Of a DNA stretch of 34,359 bases, positions 7,385 through 15,600 are shown piece after piece. The position numbers and the translations under genes were made by a program. The DNA comes from an uncultured Alphaproteobacteria bacterium (GTDB lineage Bacteria; Pseudomonadota; Alphaproteobacteria; UBA3830), in the NCBI GenBank assembly GCA_944390775.1, contig CALXQQ010000025.1, positions 1 to 34,359 on the forward strand, in the 5' to 3' direction. The stretch's first letter is position 1, and each line of letters begins with the position of its first letter. The notes beneath the pieces are model-generated. The model was given only the letters and a program-made list of their open reading frames with translations, made no database searches and was not told where the DNA came from.

Positions 7385-7668
7385 GAATGCAGAACCATCA
7401 TAGAGCGCAAATTCGTTGAACATAATCCAATATATACTCATTCAACAAGACAGCTAATCGTAATTTTAACTTAGCAAGTCATATATTATCCAACACAAAT
7501 TTGCATGTTGAGATTGCACAAAGAATACAAGCAATTTCAATATAACAGTAAATTCAGAGTGCTCAATGATAATTTGGGCACTCTAGCTAGTTTTAGCATT
7601 TTTATTTCCGCAAACTTGCGTTTTTTGCTTGATAAAATGCTCATCATTTGATAGCGTCACTCTGGAAT
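7385..7668. other. Gene-free stretch before tRNA-Leu
   Basis: No convincing coding region was found between the terminator and the tRNA. The stretch is AT-rich. It contains one hairpin, AGAGTGC (7556-7562) with GCACTCT (7578-7584), followed by T-rich sequence, which could be a second terminator. The tRNA promoter should lie in the last 60 bases, but no clear pair of boxes is visible. Confidence 0.6.
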
Positions 7669-7755
7669 GCGGTCGTGGCGGAATTGGTAGACGCGTAGCG
7701 TTGAGGTCGCTATGAAGTAATATTCGTGGAAGTTCAAGTCTTCTCGACCGCACCA
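7669..7755 (+). tRNA. tRNA-Leu (anticodon GAG)
   Basis: The acceptor GCGGTCG (7669-7675) pairs with CGACCGC (7745-7751), followed by an encoded ACCA end (7752-7755). The anticodon stem TAGCG/CGCTA encloses the loop TTGAGGT with anticodon GAG at 7703-7705, which reads CUC and CUU. A long variable arm is present, as expected for the class II tRNA-Leu, and the T-arm has the loop TTCAAGT. The total is 87 nt. kdsB begins only 17 nt downstream of the CCA end. Confidence 0.95.
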
Positions 7756-7772
7756 TTTCTGGGAGTTTGCAT

Positions 7773-8516
7773 TTGAAGACCGTTATTATTATTCCCGCGA
7801 GGGAACATTCCACAAGACTCGCATGTAAAATGCTTGCCTATATTGGTGGAAAACCTGTCATAGTTCACACATACAAAAGAGCAGTAGAATCAGGCGTAGG
7901 AGATGTTATAGTTGCAACAGACAGCATGAATATCTGCGATGCCGTATCTCGAATTGGCGGCGACGTCATGATGACTGATAGAGAACTAGCATCAGGCACA
8001 GATCGGATCTACACCGTATGGCTTACGCTTAGCCAAAAATACGATTGCATAATCAATCTACAGGGAGATTTGCCCTTTATTGAGCCAGATTTTATCAAAG
8101 AAACAGCTCGCATAATTGCAGAAACAAACTGCGATATCGCAACTCTCGCCACGCCGATTACAGACGATTCTTACAACGATCCAAGCGTCATATGTCCCGT
8201 TGTACGCTTTACCTCCGACAATTACGGTGAAGCAATGTATTTCAGCAGAGCCGCTATTCCGCATGGTGGTCCATATTTGAATCACGTTGGAATATATGGT
8301 TTTAGACCCGAAACACTGGAGAAATTCGCTAATCTCCCCCAAAGTCGCCTAGAAAAGTTAGAAAAACTAGAGCAACTAAGAGCGTTGGAAAACGGTATGA
8401 CAATAGGCGTCGGCGTTTTAAACAAACCATCACCAATTGGAATAGATGTCAGCTCAGATCTTGAAAAGGCTCGAGCATATTACATGGCCAATATTGCTCG
8501 TGAAGCGAAAAATTAG
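7773..8516 (+). CDS. kdsB: 3-deoxy-manno-octulosonate cytidylyltransferase (CMP-KDO synthetase)
   Basis: It activates KDO with CTP for lipid A inner-core synthesis in the cytoplasm, so its presence implies that LPS is made. The 247-residue protein shows the nucleotidyltransferase opening IIIPAR, then SGTDR, NLQGDLPFIEP (metal and substrate loop), HVGIYGFRPETL and GIDVSSDLEKA near the end, all in family order. The N-terminal loop reads HSTRLACKML where relatives usually have STRLPGKPL or STRLPNKPL. The start is unusual: no ATG is available, and the gggag at 7761-7765 fits the TTG at 7773 (7 nt) better than the TTG at 7767 (1 nt). The gene follows tRNA-Leu so closely that one transcript is likely. 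It converges on pth with 11 nt between. Confidence 0.93.
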   Translation: MKTVIIIPAREHSTRLACKMLAYIGGKPVIVHTYKRAVESGVGDVIVATDSMNICDAVSRIGGDVMMTDRELASGTDRIYTVWLTLSQKYDCIINLQGDLPFIEPDFIKETARIIAETNCDIATLATPITDDSYNDPSVICPVVRFTSDNYGEAMYFSRAAIPHGGPYLNHVGIYGFRPETLEKFANLPQSRLEKLEKLEQLRALENGMTIGVGVLNKPSPIGIDVSSDLEKARAYYMANIAREAKN

Positions 8517-8527
8517 AGGGCAAAGCT

Positions 8528-9091
8528 CTAGATATTATTAAGTTGTGCCGCCAGCTTTATCGGATCAGATTGCAATAGAGCTAGCTGCTTGGAAATTTCC
8601 AACAGTAGTTTGTCCAAATACTCCTGCTGTTCTGAATCAAAATCTCCCAGCACATATGATGTCACCATGCTTTTCATAGGAGGTCTCCCCACACCAATGC
8701 GCAAACGCCAATAATTTGATCCAATTGCTCCATCGATGCTTTTTAAACCGTTATGACCGCCATGTCCACCGCCTAATTTTGCACGTACGTTGCCAAAATT
8801 AAGATCAATATCATCATGAATCACGAGAATGTTTTCAGGAACAATCTTATAAAACTTCGCTAGAAACTGAACTGCCTGTCCTGACAGATTCATAAACGTG
8901 GTAGGCTTCGCTAGAAGCAGGTTTTCTGCTGACGCATCCTTCACCACCCCTAGCTTCGCCAAAGACGCCATAGAGCGAAACTCACAACGCCCAGAAGCAA
9001 GTGAGTCTATCGCTCTAAAACCAACATTATGACGATTATTTTCATAACTCGCGCCAGGATTACCTAGCCCTACAATCAACCCAATCGCCAT
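8528..9091 (-). CDS. pth: Peptidyl-tRNA hydrolase
   Basis: It recycles peptidyl-tRNAs released from stalled ribosomes by cleaving the ester bond. The 187-residue length is normal. Motifs: GLIVGLGNPG, NRHNVGF with the catalytic His21, AKPTTFMNLSG, IHDDIDL, and GGGHGGHNGLKSI. The ATG overlaps the TAA of rplY by one base (TAATG), which suggests translational coupling. It is the last gene of prs-rplY-pth; in many alphaproteobacteria ychF follows, but here kdsB lies in the opposite direction. Confidence 0.97.
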   Translation of the reverse strand: MAIGLIVGLGNPGASYENNRHNVGFRAIDSLASGRCEFRSMASLAKLGVVKDASAENLLLAKPTTFMNLSGQAVQFLAKFYKIVPENILVIHDDIDLNFGNVRAKLGGGHGGHNGLKSIDGAIGSNYWRLRIGVGRPPMKSMVTSYVLGDFDSEQQEYLDKLLLEISKQLALLQSDPIKLAAQLNNI

Positions 9092-9708
9092 TAGGAAGCT
9101 GCTGCAGAATCGCCAGCATCTTCTGACTCATCTTGCTTAATGATTGTCGGAGCCACAACAGTAGCTACCGTAAAATTCTTGCAACCATGAGGTAAACTGA
9201 TTCCCTCTGGAAGAACAATATCAAAAGCATGTACCGTATGATGGAATTCAAACCCTGTTAAATCCACAGAAATAGACTCTGGAATATCATCAGGACTGCA
9301 AACAACATCCATTTCATGCACTAACACATTGAGCACACCTCCGCGCTTCAAACCAGGAGACGCCCCCTCATTGATAAACGTTATTGGCACACGTACAGCA
9401 ACTCGACTGCCCTTGCCCACACGCATAAAATCCACATGAATAGGCTGATCTGTCACAGGATGAAATTGTACCTCTTTCGCTACAAATTTCTGCCCCTTCT
9501 TCCCTATTCCTTCTATCTCAAAAACCGTCGAGTAAAAATTCGATTTACGAGCATACTTATTCAATAAATCACGAGAAATAGCGATGTTCTCCGGATCTTT
9601 ACCATCTCCATATACACTACACGGAACAAAACCCTCTCTTCTCTCTGCTCGAGATGCACCGGTTCCAACTGAACTCCGGCTCTTTGCTTCCAGAACTACC
9701 GTAGCCAT
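9091..9708 (-). CDS. rplY: 50S ribosomal protein L25 (Ctc/TL5 form)
   Basis: It binds 5S rRNA in the large ribosomal subunit. The 205-residue protein has the N-terminal L25 domain (from VVLEAKSR through the GKDPENIAI and KEVQFHPVTDQPIHVDFMRV stretches) and the C-terminal TL5-type beta domain (GGVLNVLVHEMDVVCSPDDIP, then a DLTG motif), followed by an acidic, Ala-rich tail. That is the long, general-stress-type form, usual in alphaproteobacteria. The ATG at 9708 follows an aggga. The gene lies 22 nt after prs and is coupled to pth. Confidence 0.96.
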   Translation of the reverse strand: MATVVLEAKSRSSVGTGASRAERREGFVPCSVYGDGKDPENIAISRDLLNKYARKSNFYSTVFEIEGIGKKGQKFVAKEVQFHPVTDQPIHVDFMRVGKGSRVAVRVPITFINEGASPGLKRGGVLNVLVHEMDVVCSPDDIPESISVDLTGFEFHHTVHAFDIVLPEGISLPHGCKNFTVATVVAPTIIKQDESEDAGDSAAAS

Positions 9709-9730
9709 ATTAACAATCCCTTCATTTCAA

Positions 9731-10591
9731 TTACTGCAAATCACGCACCGCTTCAACTACAAGAGAAGCTAGCGACAATCTTACTATTTTAGTAGTATTG
9801 TGCAGTAGTGGAACGCTATTTGTCAACACAATTTTTTCGATCGCCACATTTTCCAGTGTATTTAGCACATTTTTTGGGCATATATTGTGCGTTACATAAG
9901 CATGAATCGAGCGCGCCCCTCCAGATAAAAGAGCCTTCGCCGTTTCAAGCAACGTTGTGCCCGTATCCATAATATCATCTACAATAATACAATCTTTGTC
10001 CTTGATACTCCCAATAGGCTCAATCGACTTCACAGCACCAAAAATTGTGCGATTCTTGCGACAAACAACCAAATCCGTAGACAATTCTCGAGCAACCTGC
10101 TGCGCACGTTTCGCCCCGCCTAAATCAGGCGCAACAATAACCGGAGAAATAGATCCCCATTGACTGCGAATATTGTCCGCAAAAATTTTATACGGATATA
10201 TATACGACACAGGCATGCGAAATAGATGCTCCACATGCGGATCAACAATAATGCATCTGTTAATGGGCATGCTTTCCAAAATTTGGCTAAATACTCGCAA
10301 ACCTGACGCCGTGTTATCTGCATGATGATGCTGCCTCATGTACCCCATATAGGTCAAACATAAAATAACCCTTCGACATCCACGAAGACTGTCCAACAAT
10401 AACAACAACTCAACCCAGTCGTTCGACGATACCGCCGCAGCAACGACCAATACATCTCGCATCGGCTTTGGAAGCGATACAGATATTTCCGTGTTGAATG
10501 TTCGTACAGCTGCCGCAAAAGCCGCTGTGTTCAGTATCTTCGCCACCTGCTCTGCAACTTCACGCGAGTTTTGTGTGTATAGAATCTCCAT
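9731..10591 (-). CDS. prs: Ribose-phosphate pyrophosphokinase (PRPP synthase)
   Basis: It makes PRPP from ribose-5-phosphate and ATP for nucleotide, His and Trp synthesis. The PRPP-binding loop DCIIVDDIMDTGTT is exact. Upstream there are the TYMGYMRQ element and VDPHVEHLF, where classical enzymes have PYFGYARQ and DLH; the catalytic-flap area CRKNRT keeps Lys and Arg. At 286 residues it is shorter than the usual 310-320, mainly because the N-terminal half is compact, and it is rather diverged. The ATG at 10591 is preceded by agagagg. It is the first gene of the operon with rplY and pth, a conserved order in alphaproteobacteria. Confidence 0.9.
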   Translation of the reverse strand: MEILYTQNSREVAEQVAKILNTAAFAAAVRTFNTEISVSLPKPMRDVLVVAAAVSSNDWVELLLLLDSLRGCRRVILCLTYMGYMRQHHHADNTASGLRVFSQILESMPINRCIIVDPHVEHLFRMPVSYIYPYKIFADNIRSQWGSISPVIVAPDLGGAKRAQQVARELSTDLVVCRKNRTIFGAVKSIEPIGSIKDKDCIIVDDIMDTGTTLLETAKALLSGGARSIHAYVTHNICPKNVLNTLENVAIEKIVLTNSVPLLHNTTKIVRLSLASLVVEAVRDLQ

Positions 10592-10613
10592 AAAGCCTCT
10601 CTATTTTTTGATA

Positions 10614-10619
10614 ATTATA
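10614..10619 (-). promoter_or_regulatory. -10 box for prs-rplY-pth
   Basis: A perfect TATAAT on the minus strand, 22 nt upstream of the prs start codon. No strong -35 box is seen at 16-18 bp. Confidence 0.4.
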
Positions 10620-10702
10620 GCTTGATATCATTTCGATGTTAATCTGCATTGGGAATAATTATAATTTTTAAACAAATATTGCAATTTATTTTACAAAAAT
10701 AC

Positions 10703-10731
10703 TTGACAAATAGTTTTATGCATGATAGATT
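10703..10731 (+). promoter_or_regulatory. Promoter of the first LRR gene
   Basis: A consensus TTGACA (10703-10708), 17 bp, TAGATT (10726-10731). It is followed by aaaggag and the start codon at 10758. The same promoter is duplicated at 11504-11532. Confidence 0.75.
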
Positions 10732-10757
10732 AATACAAACAAAAAAGGAGAAAAGTT

Positions 10758-11309
10758 ATGAAAAACATTATATGGTGTGTTGCAATGGCCGTACTGATGT
10801 CCAATGTTGATGCTGCCGCACCAAATCCTGTCGGACATGCTGTCGATCAACCAGCACAAGAAGTCGTGTTAACAAAGGACAATTGGCAACAGTTCGCACG
10901 CTTACAAAACGGTGTTTTGACCATCTCTGCACAGGTAACAGAGATAGGCGAGAGCTGCTTTTATGGAAACAAGCAAATACGGGTTGTTAATTTTGAACCT
11001 GGATCTAAGCTACATACTATTGAAGAACACGCATTCGGGGATACACTCTTAAAAGGCATACAGCTCCCCGATAGTCTCAGAACCATAGGCAACTATGCAT
11101 TTTACATAAGCACTCCGTGCACCATAGAATTTGGCCCCAATTCTCAGATAAAATTCGTAGACACATACACCTTTGTCAATCCATCGACGGTTATAGTATA
11201 CTCTGACCAGGTGAGACATACTATCTTCTCCGCAAATTGGGCAAACACACTTAATGCTGGAGAATACAGAAAAGCTATCCCGCCAAAAATGATACAACGA
11301 AAACCGTAA
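10758..11309 (+). CDS. Secreted BspA-like leucine-rich-repeat protein
   Basis: The 183-residue protein starts with a signal peptide (MKNIIWCVAMAVLMSNVDA, cleaved before or within AAP). After a linker with VLTKDNWQQFARLQNG, there are about three BspA-type LRR units, seen as VTEIGESCFYGNKQIRVVNF, LHTIEEHAFGDTLLKGIQL and LRTIGNYAFY. This family forms a beta-solenoid in secreted or surface proteins of bacteria and protists and often mediates binding. The C-terminus is basic (RKAIPPKMIQRKP). It has a strong promoter and Shine-Dalgarno (aaaaggag). It is the intact partner of the broken copy at 11560 and is truncated relative to it, with fewer repeat units. No enzymatic motif. Confidence 0.85.
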   Translation: MKNIIWCVAMAVLMSNVDAAAPNPVGHAVDQPAQEVVLTKDNWQQFARLQNGVLTISAQVTEIGESCFYGNKQIRVVNFEPGSKLHTIEEHAFGDTLLKGIQLPDSLRTIGNYAFYISTPCTIEFGPNSQIKFVDTYTFVNPSTVIVYSDQVRHTIFSANWANTLNAGEYRKAIPPKMIQRKP

Positions 11310-11359
11310 GCCATTAAGATGATATATCAACAGGCATATGTGTCTATACAGCCATCAAC

Positions 11360-11391
11360 CACAATCGCGAAGCAAATCCTTCGCGGTTGTG
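11360..11391 (+). terminator. Hairpin between the LRR genes, probable terminator
   Basis: CACAATCGCGAAG (11360-11372), a 6-nt loop, and CTTCGCGGTTGTG (11379-11391) form a 13-bp stem with one G-T pair. The T-run after it is poor, so termination strength is uncertain. Confidence 0.6.
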
Positions 11392-11503
11392 CGTTTGCGA
11401 GCCAAAAAAATACAAAAACACGTTTCTGCTCAATTGGCAATTTGCAGATGTTAAGAGTGCGCACATATTTTTAAATAAAATATCATTTATTTTGCAAAAA
11501 TGC

Positions 11504-11532
11504 TTGACAAATAGCTTTGTGTGTGGTAGACT
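11504..11532 (+). promoter_or_regulatory. Duplicated promoter of the broken LRR copy
   Basis: TTGACA (11504-11509), 17 bp, TAGACT (11527-11532). Nearly the same as the promoter at 10703, including the flanking CAAAAAT and AAATAG. Confidence 0.7.
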
Positions 11533-11559
11533 AATATAAACAACAAAATGAGAAAAGTT

Positions 11560-12342
11560 ATGAAAAATATTATATGGTGTGTTGCAATGGCCATCCTGAT
11601 GTCCAATATTGATGCTGCCGCACCCGATCCTGTCGGACCTACTGTAGATCAAACTGCACAAGAAGCCGTGTTAACAAAGGACAATTGGCAACAGTTCGCG
11701 CATCTACAAAACGGTGTTTTGATCATCTCCGCACAGGTAACAGAGATAGGTGCGGGCTGCTTCTCAAGTTTCCGTGGTATCAACGCAATTCAGTTTTAAC
11801 ACAATTCCCACTTAACAAAAATCGGAGAAGGTGCTTTTGTTGCAACAAATATCGATAACATAACAATCCCATGTTCAGTAAGAAGAATAGGCGATTCTTG
11901 CTTCACAGATTGCAAACAACTAAACACCGTCATATTTGAAAATGGAATACAAATAGAAACTCTTAAGGAAAGCACTTTTCAATCATCTGGCATTACTTCA
12001 ATAATTATACCTCAGTCAGTAAAACACATAGGCGACTCTTGCTTTTATGGATGTCGACAACTAAACTCCATCACATTTGAACATGGATCAGAACTAGAAA
12101 CTTTCGGACACAGCACATTTGAGTCATCAAGCATAAAATCGATAGCAATTCCCAGCACTGTCAAGGAAATCCCCAATGAGTGCTTTGCTTTGTGCAAACA
12201 ATTACACACAATTACGTTTAGCGATGACTCCCAATTACAACAAATAGCCCCGAATGCATTTCATCGCGTATTAGATCAGCTGACGGTTAATGGACCACAA
12301 CACGTACGCGATCTGTTTAGCCGACTCAATCCAACACAGTAG
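11560..12342 (+). pseudogene. Broken BspA-like LRR gene (nonsense codon at 11797)
   Basis: The first 80 codons copy the neighbour (MKNIIWCVAMAILMSNIDA signal peptide, VLTKDNWQQFAHLQNG linker) almost exactly. The frame then meets a TAA at 11797-11799, directly after NAIQF, where intact units have F-E; a single G-to-T change of GAA explains it. After the stop the same frame stays open for 180 more codons and encodes about five further LRR units (for example VRRIGDSCFTDCKQLNTVIF and VKHIGDSCFYGCRQLNSITF) up to a TAG at 12340. The Shine-Dalgarno is also weaker: aaaatgag instead of the neighbour's aaaaggag. A natural readthrough product, or a short 79-residue secreted peptide, is possible but less likely. 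The full-length product would be 260 residues. Confidence 0.85.
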
Positions 12343-12542
12343 CTAAACAATACGCAGCAAACTGATATGCTAATGTATGGGCATTGTCTCCCAGCATCCA
12401 GCATATCGAACAAAAAGGCCAATATAGCGAGAAAATCATGTCAATAGACTCAAGTGACGATCTCGCTAAGGCCTTGCTCAAATCACGTAAAACAAAAACA
12501 CAGCGGAACACCTCCTTCACAAAAACAATAGCCTTGCTATAA
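12339..12542 (+). pseudogene. Possible coding remnant after the LRR pseudogene
   Basis: In the frame one step off the LRR frame, 67 codons are open except for one TGA at 12363. They read like ordinary protein (WALSPSIQHIEQKGQYSEK, then SIDSSDDLAKALLKSRKTK). It may be a decayed C-terminus or a 34-residue gene from the ATG at 12438. There is no Shine-Dalgarno. A minus-strand frame is also open, so this is weakly supported. Confidence 0.2.
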
Positions 12543-12612
12543 AACAAAATTTAATAAAATTTCAATCAATTTGTGTTTATATAAATTAGTATACTATTTA
12601 GACGAGGAACAA

Positions 12613-15600
12613 ATGAAAAAAAAGTGTCTATATTTGTCGCTATTAACCATAGCCATGATTTTCACCAGCAGTTATGATGCAAATGCCAACCACAGTGACT
12701 TAAAACGCATCAATTCACTAATCGAACTCCCACAGTCACAATCTGATGAAACATCGAGTGGAGAGCAAAACACACATCCAGAGGCAATATATAATCTACT
12801 ATTGCATAAGCTCTTATCTTCTCAAATCCAGACAGATATCGATACTTACAAAAAAAACCTTACTACATCAATTAAAGAAACCAAACAACATAGAGCCAAA
12901 CAAATACTTGCATTAGGAAAAAAGTTAGGATTTAAAAAAGCTACGCTAAATTCAAAACACATGTACGTCGTGGACATATCATGGGATTCAATGAAAGAGT
13001 ATGCTAGCAATATCCTAAAAAACTCACAAGGTTCTATAGAAGAGAATAGAGATTTAAAAAGACTAAAAACAGCTCTCAGTCTAGTAGAAAATATATCCTA
13101 TAAATCAGACGATCGCAGATTTACAAATATATCCGATGAACAAAAAGATAAGATTGTAGATTTTTGTTTGAATGAAGATGGCATTTTTGAGGTAGCAACA
13201 AACTTAAAAGATGAACAGGAAAAATTAAGAGAGCAAGCAGATACATCAACGGAGCTCATACAAGAATTAACAGCGCAAATAGCAGAAGCAACAAAGAAAG
13301 CAGATACATCAACGAAGCGCATACAAGAATTAACAGCGCAAATAGCAGAATTAACAAGGCAAGCAAAAAAATTATTAGCCGAAACTCTAAAAAACTATAC
13401 AGGATTCCAAAGAATTGCATCGCTACTAATATTAAATATATTAAACAATATCGAACAATATAAAATCACCGATATAACAAAAAAGATAAGCATCAATGCT
13501 GGGAACGCTGCATTTAATAGAATCTTGATGACAATATTCGTTCCATTGGATTTTACAGATGCTCAAATAACTGAAACATCAATAAGCTTTATCCACGAGG
13601 TTGGCCATGCATATCATCACCTGCTAATGAACTATGATACCACAGAATATACGATACATACTCCATTAGAAACATTCTCTATTATCAACTCTCAAGCAGC
13701 TGATTTTACAACGTTATTTTATCCCGCATTATCAACACAAAACTTTAAAAATACAGTTGATAACCTTGCACCAATTATAAAAAACATTGTAGATTTTGAC
13801 TCTATAAAAAAAGACATAAATAATAACGCTAGTTTCAGGTTAAGATCATCCGATATTATCGTTAAGCTATTTGGACGTCTAATATTAGCAGGATTTGGTA
13901 ACAAAATTTTTGATACACTATCACCTGACAACATAGACTCCATATCCATAGACGACATATTCAACGAAAATACTATCGCAAAAGCAATATACATTGCTAG
14001 CATGTATATTCGCAAAGGGCTGATAGATAACACCTATCAATATTCCAAAGAAGGGCAAAATTTTATATTCGATGAAGATGAGCTTGCAGAAAGCATATGG
14101 GATGGCCCTACGGAAATGCTAACAATGATTGGAATTGTTCCATATCTATTAAACGGTGAAACGTTTGCGATAATAGATAAGCAAAATGAATTTATTGCAA
14201 AGAAAAGAACCATCGCATCTGGCGATTCAAGCAACGAGCAAAATTTAGGAGTGTTTAGACATCACGAGGTTGGCAGAGAGAGCAAAAAAGGATTGTATAC
14301 AATACTAAAAGCAATTACAAAAGACCCAAAACTGCTTGATGGAATCGATCCAGAGACTCTCGCCCAGAAAAATCAAGATTCTCTCAACGCAAAAGATCAA
14401 GATATTAAGGCCACGGTATTTAAATCCTTTGAAAAAATCCAATATCCAAATTATCCAGCTAATCTCATGCACGTCGAATATCCAACCCTAACACTAGAAA
14501 AAAGCGACGCTATACAGACTATCGCCACAGAAATATTGGCAAACATTACAGGACCCATAGAAGATAAAACAATAGTCACAGACGCGTCCAATGATATAAG
14601 TAAACCCATTAGTTCACAAAATAAAGAAAGCATTGATTCAAGCACCCCTGACACCAATGCTACATCCAATGCAAATCTCGCTAAGCCATTAAACGCTCCT
14701 CCAACCAAAAAAGATGAAGAGCTAATTGAGGCCGTGGAAGATGATGATACTGCAAAAGTGAACGAATTGCTACAAAATCACCAAGATGTCAACGTCAATA
14801 TCTCGGATCCAGAGCCTCTTTTATGTATCGCTGTACAAAACAATAATACAGACATTGTTAAAGCTCTACTGGAACATAAAGATATAAATGTTAATATACA
14901 AGACTCAATGCAAGTCACACCTTTGCATATCGCAATACAAAAAGGCAATATAGACATTGTTAAAGCTCTACTTGCACATAAATATATAAATGTTAATATA
15001 CAAACCACAATGGGACTCACGCCTTTGCATATCGCAATACAAAACGGCAATATAGACATTGTTAAAGCTCTACTGGAACATAAAGATATAAATGTTAATA
15101 TACAAACCACAATGGGACTCACGCCTTTGCATTTCGCGATACGAAAAGGCAAGATAGAAATTGTTAATGCTCTACTAGAGCACAAAGATATAGATGTTAA
15201 TATACAAACCATAATAGTATCACCCCCTTTGCATTTCGCGATACAAAAAGGCAATATAGAAATTATTAAAACTCTATTAGCACGTAAAGATATAGATGTT
15301 AATCTCGAATCTTATACTAATATGACTCCACTATATATGGCAGTCCAAAACAATAACTTTGAAATTGCAAAACTATTAGTCAACAAAGACGCAACAAATA
15401 GCAAAGTCAATGACAACGCACAAAGGAAGCGCCCTGGAGATATAAGCAAATATCCAAGAGAATTCTCAAAACTACGGTTGTTACTAAACCCTATATACGA
15501 GTGCGCATTGTTGGCAACAGAAGATGAGATGAATAATGCACTAAATGAAATAGGGATACAAATACCTGAGGAAAAAATAGCTGCCCTCAGAAAAAAACTG

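Noticed and set aside
7385-7668. Integration (att) site near tRNA-Leu
   Set aside because: No integrase gene and no repeat of the tRNA 3' end was found in the window.
7583-7813. Minus-strand 76-codon frame
   Set aside because: It runs across the tRNA-Leu gene on the other strand and lacks a Shine-Dalgarno.
14778-15254. Antisense 158-codon hydrophobic frame over the ankyrin repeats
   Set aside because: It mirrors the repeat periodicity, with Cys/Ser/Leu content typical of antisense reads, and has no start signal.
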